Origin: Polycyclovorans sp964425915
Lineage (GTDB): Bacteria; Pseudomonadota; Gammaproteobacteria; Nevskiales; Nevskiaceae
NCBI GenBank assembly: GCA_964425915.1
Contig: CAYROO010000003.1
Location: 62,001 to 126,000, forward strand
Reading direction: 5' to 3'
DNA: 64,000 nucleotides
A program made the translations under genes and the position numbers. The notes under the pieces are model-generated. The model worked only from the letters and a program-made list of their open reading frames with translations, was not told the DNA's origin and searched no databases. Position 1 is the first letter of the stretch, and each line of letters starts with the position of its first letter. Shown here piece by piece: positions 56,406 through 64,000 of this stretch.

Positions 56406-59099
56406 TCAGTCGATCATGCCGAGGTGACGTGCCACCACGATGGCCTGCACCCGGTTGTTGATCTGCAACTTCTCGAAGATGTTGCGCATGTGCCACTTGA
56501 CGGTGTTGGTGGACACCGACAGTCGCTCGGCCAGATCCTTGTTGGACAACCCCATGGCGACGTGACGCAACAGGTTGCGCTCCTTGTCGGTGAGGGTCTC
56601 CAGCAGTTGCAGCGACACCCCAGCGCCGTCGTCAGCGAGCACCTCCGGCAGCGCGCCAGCGCGCTGCCCGGCCTCGGCCAGCAGATGATCCAGATAGGCC
56701 ACCAGCACATCCTGGTGTGCCAGCCGGGATAGCTGGTCGAACGAGCGTCGCACGTCCTTGAGCAAGGCCAGGAGCAGGCCACCCTCGTCGAGAAAGCTGC
56801 GTACGAAATTGCGCGGCGGACACAGCTCAAGCGCTTCCAGCAACGAGCGGCGGGCGCAATTGCCCTGCCCCTCCGCCTGCTGCGCCATCGCCAGCAGCAA
56901 GGTCAGCTTCAGCGCCCGGCGGCGGCGGCGCTGGGTCTGGGCCTGACGGATCTCTGCCTGCAGCAGTCGCCGCGCCTCACCACTGCGCCCGGCATGAATG
57001 AGATAGCGGGCCAAGGTGACGGTGTGCAGTTCGTTCTCACCGGCGTGGAATAGCAGCCTGGCGGCGCCATCGTAAGGGTCGAGATCGAGATCGCGCAGAC
57101 GCCGCTCGGCCAGGTCGAGATCACCCGACAGCGTGGCCTGCCGAACCCGTTCAGCGGCGGCGCAGGCCACCAGCCGCGCAAAATCGTGCCGGTAGCCCAG
57201 ATAGAGCGCGCGCTCCAGCACCGCCTCGGCCTCGGCACTGTCACCGCGCAGGAATGCGATGCGCGCCCGGGTCAGAAACAGCGTGGCCAGCGGGTCGACG
57301 ATGGCCTGCTGCTCGGCGAGCGCGCCGTAATCCGCCAGCAAGGTCCGTGCATCCTCGATGCGGTTCTGCTCATAACGGGCGTCCGCCAGATAGACCGCCA
57401 GCACCGATCCGGCGGTGACGCTGCCACAGGCTTCCTCCTCGGTCCGCCGCAATGCCGCCGACAGCCCGCGCGCCGCTTCACTGATGCGACCTTCGGCACT
57501 CAGCGACATGCTGAACACCGCCTCCTGATAGGCCTGCCCGAACAGCGAGCCATCGCGATCATGCAGCGGCCGCGCCTTCAGCAACAGCCCGCGCGCCGCC
57601 TCGAAGTCGCTACGCCCCACCAGCCACAGGGCGCGCGCGTTGAGGGTCACGGCATAACGAAAGCCATCATCGACGCTGAGTTGGGTGCCGGCTTCCTGGG
57701 CCGCCGGTCCCAGTTCCTCGATGCGATCCTGGGCCACCAGCACGAACAGGCGTGTGGCGTTGTGAACGCCCAGCGCATGGGCATCATCGCGACCGGCTAA
57801 CAAAGCCGCTCGCGCATCGATCAGCCGGTTGGCCTTGTCGAAGGCACGACGGAAGCCATAGGCGATGATGGCGGCGTTGGCGAGGTTCTCGAAGCGCAAC
57901 ACGCTGTCGGTGGGTAACTGATCGACGTAGCGTTCGATCAGTCCGAGGCGCTCCTGCGCCACCAGTTGACCGCACAGCGTATCCATCAGCTCGGCGGCGC
58001 GGTCCACTTCGCCCGCCTCGATCCAGTGCTGGATCGCCTCTTCGCGGTAGCCGTGGTCGGCGAACCAGTCCCCGATCCGCTGCTGCTGAAGGCGCAGCGC
58101 GTCGGGCTCGGTTTCCTGTCGCATCCGGGTCAGCAGGAAGTGCCGGAACAGGTTGTGAAAGCGGTACCAGTGCCCCTCCAGGTCGAGGTGGCTGAGAAAT
58201 AACCCCGACCGTTCGATCTCATCGATCACGGCCTGGCTGTTATCCGCCCCGGTGACGAAGGACACCAACTCGCTGTTGAGCCGTTCGGGCACGCACAGCA
58301 GGAACAGCGTGGCCTGCAGCTCGGGTGCCAGGTGGTCGAACACCTCGGTGGCGAGAAAGCCGATCAGGTCCTGGGTGATGCCCTTTCCGGCATAGGCCAA
58401 CCCCCGATGCGCACGGCCGCGCCGCAGGCACAGGCGCAGGCACTGCAGCGCCGCTGGCCAGCCATCGGTGCGGCGGTGCAGGTCGGCAATGTCGGCGGGC
58501 GATAGGTCGGGGACCTCGCGGAAAAACTCGTCGCACTCCTCGACGCCGAAGCGCAGGTCGTGCTCGTCGATCACCACCATCTGCTCGCGCATGCGCAGGC
58601 TGACCAGGCGATCCGAGGGCAACACCCGCGAGCCGATGCAGAGTTGCACCCCCGGCGGCAACCCCCGCACCACCTGCATGAACACGCCTTCAAGATCGGC
58701 GGTGAAGGCCTGCTCGAAGTTGTCCACCACGATCACCCCACCCCCGCGCAGGCGTCCCAGCGCCCGATGGAAGTCCTGGAGGGTTGGCGGTCGCACATCC
58801 AGCTTGGCCTTGCGCTGGCGTACCCGCTCGTCAAAGCCGTCCGCCGCATCGCAGAGCAGGCGGAGGAACTGCGCTGGGTCGGCCGAACGCGCGTCCATGC
58901 GCATCCAGGCAATCTGGTCGCCCTGGGTGGCGCGATAGGTGCTGTACTGCCGCAACAGGGTTGTCTTGCCGAAACCGGCCGGACCTTGCACCAGCACCAG
59001 CGGTGCCCCGGCGCTGGCTTTCAGTCGCGCCAGCGCTGCGGCGCGCAGCACCACCGTGCGCGCTGGAACCGGTGACTCGGCCGTGGGCGGAAGCGACAC
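56406..59099 (-). CDS. MalT-like LuxR-family transcriptional regulator
   Basis: 897 residues from the GTG at 59099, which has GGAGG 5 nt upstream; a GTG at 59162 lacks a site and would add 21 residues. The N-terminal NTPase has Walker A GPAGFGKTTLL (about 39-49) and VIVVDNFEQ as Walker B. A long helical repeat region (about 330-800) is of the TPR/SUPR type. The C-terminal LuxR HTH reads LTDKERNLLRHVAMGLSNKDLAERLSVSTNTVKWHMRNIFEKL. The length is that of MalT (901). Lying next to the carboxylase and reductase genes, it is the likely activator of this pathway. Confidence 0.88.
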   Translation of the reverse strand: MSLPPTAESPVPARTVVLRAAALARLKASAGAPLVLVQGPAGFGKTTLLRQYSTYRATQGDQIAWMRMDARSADPAQFLRLLCDAADGFDERVRQRKAKLDVRPPTLQDFHRALGRLRGGGVIVVDNFEQAFTADLEGVFMQVVRGLPPGVQLCIGSRVLPSDRLVSLRMREQMVVIDEHDLRFGVEECDEFFREVPDLSPADIADLHRRTDGWPAALQCLRLCLRRGRAHRGLAYAGKGITQDLIGFLATEVFDHLAPELQATLFLLCVPERLNSELVSFVTGADNSQAVIDEIERSGLFLSHLDLEGHWYRFHNLFRHFLLTRMRQETEPDALRLQQQRIGDWFADHGYREEAIQHWIEAGEVDRAAELMDTLCGQLVAQERLGLIERYVDQLPTDSVLRFENLANAAIIAYGFRRAFDKANRLIDARAALLAGRDDAHALGVHNATRLFVLVAQDRIEELGPAAQEAGTQLSVDDGFRYAVTLNARALWLVGRSDFEAARGLLLKARPLHDRDGSLFGQAYQEAVFSMSLSAEGRISEAARGLSAALRRTEEEACGSVTAGSVLAVYLADARYEQNRIEDARTLLADYGALAEQQAIVDPLATLFLTRARIAFLRGDSAEAEAVLERALYLGYRHDFARLVACAAAERVRQATLSGDLDLAERRLRDLDLDPYDGAARLLFHAGENELHTVTLARYLIHAGRSGEARRLLQAEIRQAQTQRRRRRALKLTLLLAMAQQAEGQGNCARRSLLEALELCPPRNFVRSFLDEGGLLLALLKDVRRSFDQLSRLAHQDVLVAYLDHLLAEAGQRAGALPEVLADDGAGVSLQLLETLTDKERNLLRHVAMGLSNKDLAERLSVSTNTVKWHMRNIFEKLQINNRVQAIVVARHLGMID

Positions 59100-59166
59100 G
59101 GGATCCTCCGAAACAGGGGACCCGAGGGTAGCGCTGCCTTCCGCCGCGGACAAAACCACCACGGGG

Positions 59167-60198
59167 CTAGCCCTGCGCCTGCCCGGGTTCCTCGCCGATC
59201 TTCACCATCACCTTGCCCTGGTTGCCGCCGCTGTACAGCAGCTTCAGCGCGGACACCGCCTGATCCAGACCCTCGACCACGTGCAGGCGATACTGCAGGC
59301 GACCTTCGCGCATCCATCCGGCCAGCTTGGCCTGGTATTCCGGATAGCGATCCAAATAGTCAAGAATGACAAAGCCCTGGATGGTGAGCCGCCGCATGAT
59401 GACGTTGCGGAACATGTAGGGTCCCGGCACCAGGCCATCCGCGTTGTAGCTGGAGATCAGCCCGCAGATGACCACCCGCCCGAAGTTCTTCATCACGGTG
59501 AGCCCGGCGTCCAGCACCTCGCCGCCGACGTTCTCGAACAGCACGTCAACCCCGTCGGGGGCCAGGCGGCGAAGCTGTCCGACGATGTCGCCCTGCTTGT
59601 AGTCGACCACCTCGTCATAGCCGAATTCGGCCTTGAGGCGGGCGCACTTCTCGGCGCCGCCGGCGATGCCGATGGTGCGGCAGCCATGAATCTTGGCGAT
59701 CTGACCCACCAGCATGCCGACCGCCCCGGCAGCAGCGCTGACCACCACGGTGTCGCCAGGCTTGGGCTGGCCGATTTCCATCAGCCCCACCAGGGCGGTG
59801 GGACCGGCCACGGTGAGAATGCCGAAGGCATCGGCGATCGACAGACCCGGAATGGGCGGCAGCTTCTGGAAGGCACTGCCGTTGTCGATCATGTAGTCCG
59901 ACCAACTACCCAGTCCGGTCACCAGATCACCCGGGGTGTAGCCCGGGTGCTTCGACTCGGCCACTTCGCCAATGAGAAAGCCCTTCATGCGCTCGCCGAG
60001 CGCGATCGGCTCCATGTAGAGATCGAGATCACCGATCCACAGGCGGTGCGTGGCATCCATCGACAGATAGATGGCGCGCACCAGGAACTCGCCCTCCTGC
60101 AGCGCCGGCAAGGCCTCCTCGCGCAGCACCAGGGTGCGGTCGTCCATCTCGCCCTTGGGCCGTTCATTGAAATACCAGTGGCGCGCCTGCTGTGGCAT
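59167..60198 (-). CDS. Zinc-free MDR reductase (CurA/YncB-like)
   Basis: 343 residues from the ATG at 60198, with GAGGAG 7 nt upstream. The N-terminal part has YFNERPKGEMDDRTLVLREEALPALQEGEFLVRAIYLSMDATHRLWI, and the Rossmann part AAAGAVGMLVGQIAKIHGCRTIGIAGGAEKC, VDVLFENVGGEVLDAGLTVMKNFGRVVICGLISSYNADG. These match the curcumin/2-alkenal reductase group, which lacks zinc ligands and reduces C=C bonds conjugated to a carbonyl with NADPH. Divergent from the thiolase and just upstream of the regulator gene, so it is probably part of the same ketone pathway. Confidence 0.85.
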   Translation of the reverse strand: MPQQARHWYFNERPKGEMDDRTLVLREEALPALQEGEFLVRAIYLSMDATHRLWIGDLDLYMEPIALGERMKGFLIGEVAESKHPGYTPGDLVTGLGSWSDYMIDNGSAFQKLPPIPGLSIADAFGILTVAGPTALVGLMEIGQPKPGDTVVVSAAAGAVGMLVGQIAKIHGCRTIGIAGGAEKCARLKAEFGYDEVVDYKQGDIVGQLRRLAPDGVDVLFENVGGEVLDAGLTVMKNFGRVVICGLISSYNADGLVPGPYMFRNVIMRRLTIQGFVILDYLDRYPEYQAKLAGWMREGRLQYRLHVVEGLDQAVSALKLLYSGGNQGKVMVKIGEEPGQAQG

Positions 60199-60254
60199 GA
60201 GGTTCTCCTCGTTGTGGGACCGCGGGGGTCTTGGTGTGCTGCGAGTGTTGCCCT

Positions 60255-60306
60255 GCAGGGCAGCCCTGCCCCCACCCGAAAGGGGGGTTTGTGGCAGCAA
60301 ACCCCC
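60255..60306. promoter_or_regulatory. Two inverted repeats in the reductase-thiolase divergent region
   Basis: GCAGGGC-A-GCCCTGC at 60255-60269, and GGGGGTTTG at 60283-60291 with CAAACCCCC at 60298-60306 (6-nt spacer). A CCCCACCC word (60270-60277), also seen before the carboxylase operon, lies between them. The 220-bp region should hold both divergent promoters; I could not place the -35/-10 boxes. Confidence 0.5.
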
Positions 60307-60418
60307 GACCACCCGCACGAACGGACTACTCCTATGGGCGGGGCGCCCCCGGTTGGCGCGCCGTACCGTGCCGTCAACAGCGCCGCGGATCGGCGCCTGA
60401 AAACACAGGAGAGACACG

Positions 60419-61606
60419 ATGCAGGGTTCCGTGGTGGTAGCCGGTGTCGGCATGATCCCCTTCAGCAAGCCCGGCCGCAGTGCCCCCTACGACCTGATGG
60501 GCGCCGAAGCGGCGCGCTTGGCGTTGCAGGATGCCGGCATCGACTACGGTCTGATCCAGCAGGCCTACGTTGGCTATGTCTACGGCGACAGCACCTGCGG
60601 CCAGCGCGCGCTCTACCATGTTGGCCAGAGCGGCATCCCGGTGGTCAACGTCAACAACAACTGCTCATCGGGTTCCAGCGCCCTGTTCCTGGCGCGTCAG
60701 GCGGTGCAGAGCGGCGCCGTCGATTGCGCCCTGGCCCTGGGCTTTGAACAGATGACGCCGGGCGCGCTCGCCAGCGTGTTCGATGATCGTCCCAATCCGC
60801 TGGGCAACTTCATCGACCTGGCCCAGCAGCTGCAGCCTGATCCCGATGCCTTCATGGCCCCGCACCTGTTTGGCGGCGCCGGCTTTGAGCACGCCCAGAA
60901 ATACGGTACCCGCCCGGAAACCTTTGCCATGATCGCCGCCAAGGCGCGCCGTCATGCCGAGCACAACGACAAAGCCATCTTCCGGGACCCGGTGAGCGTC
61001 GAGCAGATTCTCGCCTCGCCGGTGATCTACAAGCTGCTCACCCGGCTGCAGTGCTGCCCGCCCACCTGTGGCGGTGCTGCCGCCATCCTGGTCAGCGAAG
61101 CCTTCGCCAGACGGCACGGCATCGACAGCCGGGTCCGCATCCTCGGCCAGGCCCTGACCACCGACACCCCGTCGAGCTTTGAATCGCAGTCGATGATTCG
61201 CGCCGTGGGCTTCGAACTGTCCCGCAATGCCGCCCAACAGGTCTATCAGCAGGCTGGCGTCGGCCCCGACGACGTGGACGTCTGCGAACTGCATGACTGC
61301 TTCACCGCCAACGAACTGATCACCTACGAGGCGCTCGGCTTCGCGCCCGAAGGCGGCGCCGAGAAATTCATCATGGACGGGGACAACACCTATGGCGGCA
61401 AGGTGGTCACCAACCCCTCCGGTGGACTGCTGTCGAAAGGCCATCCGCTCGGAGCCACCGGCCTGGCGCAATGCACCGAACTGGTGGAACAACTGCGGGG
61501 CCGCAGCGGCGTTCGTCAGGTCGCCGGTGCGCGTCTGGCCTTGCAACACAACATCGGGACCGGCAGCGCCTGTGTGGTGACCTTGTACGGACTGCAGGAC
61601 GCCTGA
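60419..61606 (+). CDS. SCP2-type thiolase (thiolase-family lipid-transfer protein)
   Basis: 395 residues with GGAG before the ATG (CAGGAGAGACACG). The nucleophile Cys82 is in VNNNCSSGSSALFLARQ. The HDCF element (CELHDCFTANE) and GGLLSKGHPLGATGLAQ carry the catalytic His residues of the SCP-x thiolase group. The active site is intact, so it is likely to be catalytic. With the ligase it would cleave a beta-ketoacyl-CoA to acetyl-CoA plus an acyl-CoA. It is transcribed away from the reductase gene. Confidence 0.88.
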   Translation: MQGSVVVAGVGMIPFSKPGRSAPYDLMGAEAARLALQDAGIDYGLIQQAYVGYVYGDSTCGQRALYHVGQSGIPVVNVNNNCSSGSSALFLARQAVQSGAVDCALALGFEQMTPGALASVFDDRPNPLGNFIDLAQQLQPDPDAFMAPHLFGGAGFEHAQKYGTRPETFAMIAAKARRHAEHNDKAIFRDPVSVEQILASPVIYKLLTRLQCCPPTCGGAAAILVSEAFARRHGIDSRVRILGQALTTDTPSSFESQSMIRAVGFELSRNAAQQVYQQAGVGPDDVDVCELHDCFTANELITYEALGFAPEGGAEKFIMDGDNTYGGKVVTNPSGGLLSKGHPLGATGLAQCTELVEQLRGRSGVRQVAGARLALQHNIGTGSACVVTLYGLQDA

Positions 61607-61623
61607 GACGGCGTCAGGCGTCC
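61597..61623. repeat. Inverted repeat spanning two convergent stop codons
   Basis: GGACGCCTGA at 61597-61606 and TCAGGCGTCC at 61614-61623, 10-bp perfect arms around a 7-nt loop. Each arm holds the stop codon of one gene (thiolase on plus, coaX on minus). No T-run follows on either side, so it is not a standard intrinsic terminator. Confidence 0.6.
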
Positions 61624-62354
61624 TCTTCGGCGTTCGGCGCTTCCAACGCCAGCACACGCAGTCCTTCCAGCGTGAGGTGGGGCCGGTGGGACCAGTGCCC
61701 CAGGTGCGGCAACAGCACGGGCGCATCGCCGCCGGTGATCCAGCGGCTGGCGCTGTCCGGCGCCAGGGTCAGTCCGCGATCCAGGGCCCCGAGACAGCTC
61801 AACACGGCGCCTTCGCGCACGCAGGCCTCGGTGTCGCGCCCGAGGTTGGCGCGAAACGCATTGGTGAGTCTGCCCGTTTCGAAGCGGGTCGCGCCGAGGG
61901 TCGCATTGAGCGCCGTGTGCAGACCCGGCGCGATGAATCCGCCGAGATGCAGGCCGGCGGCATCCACCACATCCAGAGTCAATGCGGTACCGGCACTGGC
62001 CACCACGAAGGCGCCGTCGGTGTGCCGCCGGACGGCCAGCATGCCCAGCCATCGATCAACGCCGAGCCGTGCGGGATCGGTATAGGCCACACGCAAACCC
62101 TCGCTCACCGCCCGGGTGCGCGCCAGCTGCGGGGCCAGGCCGTAGCGCTGGGTGAGCCCGGCCACCAACGCCGGCTCATGGACCGCCCCCAGGACGTGAG
62201 ACACCCACACCTGATCGGGCCGGGTCACGGGCAGCTGCGCCACCAGGGTCTGAAAATCGCCTCCGTGCGGCAGGGCGCCGCCATACTGCACACCGTCGGC
62301 GCCGACGCGCCCCCACTTGAGCCGGGTGTTGCCGATATCGAGCAGCAGAATCAT
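61614..62354 (-). CDS. coaX: Type III pantothenate kinase
   Basis: 246 residues. The ATP-binding LLLDIGNTRLKWG is at the N-terminus, with DRWLGMLAVRRHTDGAFVVASAGTALTLDVVDAAGLHLGGFIAPG following. The Type III enzyme makes 4'-phosphopantothenate, the first step of CoA synthesis, and is not feedback-inhibited by CoA. Starts by ATGA overlap with birA, the common birA-coaX pair. Confidence 0.95.
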   Translation of the reverse strand: MILLLDIGNTRLKWGRVGADGVQYGGALPHGGDFQTLVAQLPVTRPDQVWVSHVLGAVHEPALVAGLTQRYGLAPQLARTRAVSEGLRVAYTDPARLGVDRWLGMLAVRRHTDGAFVVASAGTALTLDVVDAAGLHLGGFIAPGLHTALNATLGATRFETGRLTNAFRANLGRDTEACVREGAVLSCLGALDRGLTLAPDSASRWITGGDAPVLLPHLGHWSHRPHLTLEGLRVLALEAPNAEEDA

Positions 62355-63322
62355 GTCGCTGGCGCCATGCGTACGGAGACCTCGCCACTGTGCAGCGGTT
62401 TCAGTTGCCCGCCCACCTCGACCTGCAGCGCACCTTGGGCATCAATGCCGCGGGCGATGCCTTGCCAGGGCCCGTCGGCGCCGATCACCGTCACTGGACG
62501 GTCGCGGGTAAGGTCCCGCGCCGCCCAGCGATCGCGCCACGGCGCGAAGCCGCAATCGGCATAGTCGGTCAGCATGGCGGCCAGCCGCTGCAGCAAGACC
62601 GTCGCCAGGGCGTTGCGGTCCAGCGGGGTGTCGCGCAGTTGGTCGGCCGCCACCCAGGGCTGATCCGGTGCCTGCGCCGCATCAAAGGGTCGGACATTGA
62701 GGCCGACGCCGATGACAATCCGGCAAGCGCCGCCGGTTTCGCCGCGGTGTTCCAGAAGAATGCCCCCGAGCTTTCGGCCCAGCGCGTACAGGTCATTGGG
62801 CCACTTCAACTGCACGGAGTCGATGCCCTGCTCGGACAGCGCCTGCGCCGCACATACGCCAACCGCCAGCGGCAGGCAGCTGAGATCGCGCGGCCAGCTG
62901 GCAAAACTCCAGGCAAGCGAACAGATCAGGTTGTGGCCAAACGGCGACACCCACTGCCGCCCGCGACGGCCGCGCCCACCTTGCTGGTACTCCGCCAACA
63001 GGGCCTGCGGATCCTGTTCCGGATCGCTGTCGAGCAGGTCGGAGTTGGTGGAGCCGGTCACTGGCACCAGCGACAGGCGCCAACCCACCGGTCGCCGTAT
63101 CGCCTCGGCATCCAGCAGGGTCAGCGGCGTTTCCAGCCGATAGCCCCTGCCGTGACGACGCGCCACCCGCAGGCCGAAGGCATCGAGCGCATCGACCCGC
63201 TTGGCCAGCGCGGCGCGACTGATGGCGAAGGCGGAGGCCAGCTCGGCGCCGGAATGCCACTGACCATCGGCCAGCGCCGCCACCAGGGCCCGGTGTTGTT
63301 CGGGATTCAGCGGCTCAGCCAT
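62351..63322 (-). CDS. birA: Bifunctional biotin-protein ligase/biotin operon repressor
   Basis: 323 residues. The N-terminal winged helix (WHSGAELASAFAISRAALAKRVDAL) precedes the ligase core with GRGRRGRQWVSPFGHNLICSL, LKWPNDLYALGRKLGGILLE and VIGVGLNVR, then a C-terminal SH3-like domain. It attaches biotin to carboxylase carrier proteins and may repress biotin genes. It begins inside the plsY 3' end (16-bp overlap). Confidence 0.94.
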   Translation of the reverse strand: MAEPLNPEQHRALVAALADGQWHSGAELASAFAISRAALAKRVDALDAFGLRVARRHGRGYRLETPLTLLDAEAIRRPVGWRLSLVPVTGSTNSDLLDSDPEQDPQALLAEYQQGGRGRRGRQWVSPFGHNLICSLAWSFASWPRDLSCLPLAVGVCAAQALSEQGIDSVQLKWPNDLYALGRKLGGILLEHRGETGGACRIVIGVGLNVRPFDAAQAPDQPWVAADQLRDTPLDRNALATVLLQRLAAMLTDYADCGFAPWRDRWAARDLTRDRPVTVIGADGPWQGIARGIDAQGALQVEVGGQLKPLHSGEVSVRMAPAT

Positions 63323-63957
63323 CGGCCCAGCACCCGCGCCCTCTCGAAGCGGTGCTCCTCACCGGAAAGCAGCTGGCGGACGTTGCGCCGATGCTTCCAC
63401 AGCACCAGCAGCGCCATGGCGATACCAAATGCACCGGTCACCGACCACAGCCCCGCTGGCGAGAAGCAGGCGATGTGCAGCACGGCCACCAGACTGGCGG
63501 TGAGCGTCGCCAGGCTGACGTAGCCGGTCAGCAGCACCACCAGCACGAAGGCCCCCAGCATCCAGCCGATGGCAATAGGCAACAGGCAGGCGAAAACACC
63601 CGCCAAGGTCGCCACCCCCTTGCCGCCCTGGAACCGATGGAATAGCGGGTAACAGTGTCCGAGCGCCACCATCACCCCGCAGCCATAGGCGATAGCTGCC
63701 GGTGACATCGCGGTGGCCCCCGGCAGCGGCCAGGGCAAGGCCGGGATCAGCACGGCTGCGGCCACGCCCTTGAGCACATCAATGGCAAGGACCGCGAGCG
63801 CGAAGGCCGCGCCCTGGGTCCGTAGCGCATTGGTGGCGCCGATGTTGCCGCTCCCGCTCTGGCGCAGGTCGACGCCGCCGCGCAGTGCGCCGACGATCAC
63901 GCCACCCATGACGCCCCCCAGCAGGTAGGCCAGCGTCCATTTGACGAGCAACTCCAT
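63307..63957 (-). CDS. plsY: Acyl-phosphate glycerol-3-phosphate acyltransferase
   Basis: 216 residues with about five hydrophobic helices. The PlsY signature SGNIGATNALRTQG is in the first loop, followed by GHCYPLFHRFQGGKGVATLAGV, the glycerol-3-phosphate/acyl-phosphate site. It makes lysophosphatidic acid in the inner membrane. Begins 3 bp after the stop codon of the gene at the window edge. The C-terminal tail past the membrane domain is short and Arg-rich. Confidence 0.95.
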   Translation of the reverse strand: MELLVKWTLAYLLGGVMGGVIVGALRGGVDLRQSGSGNIGATNALRTQGAAFALAVLAIDVLKGVAAAVLIPALPWPLPGATAMSPAAIAYGCGVMVALGHCYPLFHRFQGGKGVATLAGVFACLLPIAIGWMLGAFVLVVLLTGYVSLATLTASLVAVLHIACFSPAGLWSVTGAFGIAMALLVLWKHRRNVRQLLSGEEHRFERARVLGRWLSR

Positions 63958-63960
63958 GAC

Positions 63961-64000
63961 TCAGGCCCCCAGCCAGGCGCGGCGACGTTCCAGCGCCGCC
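63961..64000 (-). CDS. C-terminal codons of an unidentified gene, cut by the window edge
   Basis: A TGA stop on the minus strand at 63961-63963 is preceded in frame by codons for AALERRRAWLGA. Its distance to plsY (3 bp) fits an operon neighbour. Too short to identify. Confidence 0.4.
   Translation of the reverse strand, partial: AALERRRAWLGA

Noticed and set aside
1..64000. Search by eye for CRISPR arrays, insertion sequences, prophage, rRNA and attachment sites
   Set aside because: None seen: no regularly spaced repeats, no transposase or integrase, no rRNA.

Overview
This is a GC-rich chromosomal window from a Gram-negative, aerobically respiring proteobacterium. The gene set points to Gammaproteobacteria: pilSR, petABC-sspAB, lpoA/yraN/rsmI, miaB-phoH-ybeY-corC, rpoN-hpf-ptsN-rapZ, msrPQ and uup. 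An hprK gene and a high-GC catabolic gene set suggest a Nevskiales/Xanthomonadales-like lineage. That placement is inference and was not checked against a database. I see no insertion sequence, prophage, CRISPR array or rRNA. There is one tRNA, tRNA-Thr(UGU).

Layout. 1-8.1 kb: the N-terminal part of sucC (minus), then a small zinc-ribbon membrane protein with pilS-pilR, then petABC (bc1 complex) with a clear terminator, then sspA-sspB. 8.1-19.8 kb: mostly minus-strand housekeeping genes. These are an FAD-linked oxidase, yraN, lpoA (rsmI is divergent), a DUF2461 protein, a DUF4105/Lnb-like membrane protein where lnt is often found, corC, ybeY, phoH, miaB, a low-molecular-weight tyrosine phosphatase and a quinone-oxidoreductase-type protein. 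19.9-26.1 kb: rpoN-hpf-terminator-ptsN-hprK(short)-rapZ-EIIA(Man)-HPr-EI, a complete regulatory phosphotransfer chain with no sugar permease.

26.1-31.7 kb: a sulfate-uptake operon. It has a control region with inverted repeats, a 55-residue YezD-family gene (26245-26412), an OprP/O-like porin, a periplasmic sulfate-binding protein, CysT, CysW and CysA. A Prx6-type peroxiredoxin and terminator follow. 32.5-38.7 kb: a TetR-regulated RND efflux operon (tetR-OEP-MFP-RND) with a readable promoter and operator; the tetR mRNA may be leaderless. 38.7-45.6 kb (mixed strands): a GDSL lipoprotein esterase, a Bcr/CflA exporter, uup, tRNA-Thr, msrQ-msrP, an unknown exported protein and a DUF2490 protein.

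45.6-61.6 kb is the most interesting region: a gene set resembling acetophenone carboxylase (Apc). On the minus strand, in order: two HyuA-like ATPase subunits flanking a small zinc-finger subunit (apcA, apcB, apcC), a HyuB-like subunit (apcD), a small unassigned protein at the apcE position, an acetoacetyl/benzoylacetyl-CoA-ligase-like enzyme, and a COG0523 metallochaperone GTPase coupled to the ligase. Upstream lie a MalT-like LuxR regulator, a zinc-free CurA-type MDR reductase and a divergent SCP2-type thiolase. Together they suggest a route in which an enone is reduced to a ketone, the ketone is carboxylated with ATP to a beta-keto acid, the acid is activated to its CoA ester and then thiolysed to acetyl-CoA plus an acyl-CoA. 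The true substrate cannot be read from the sequence.

61.6-64 kb: coaX, birA and plsY on the minus strand, then the last codons of an unidentified gene at the window edge. Long ORFs lying antisense to real genes are common here because of the high GC content and were left out.
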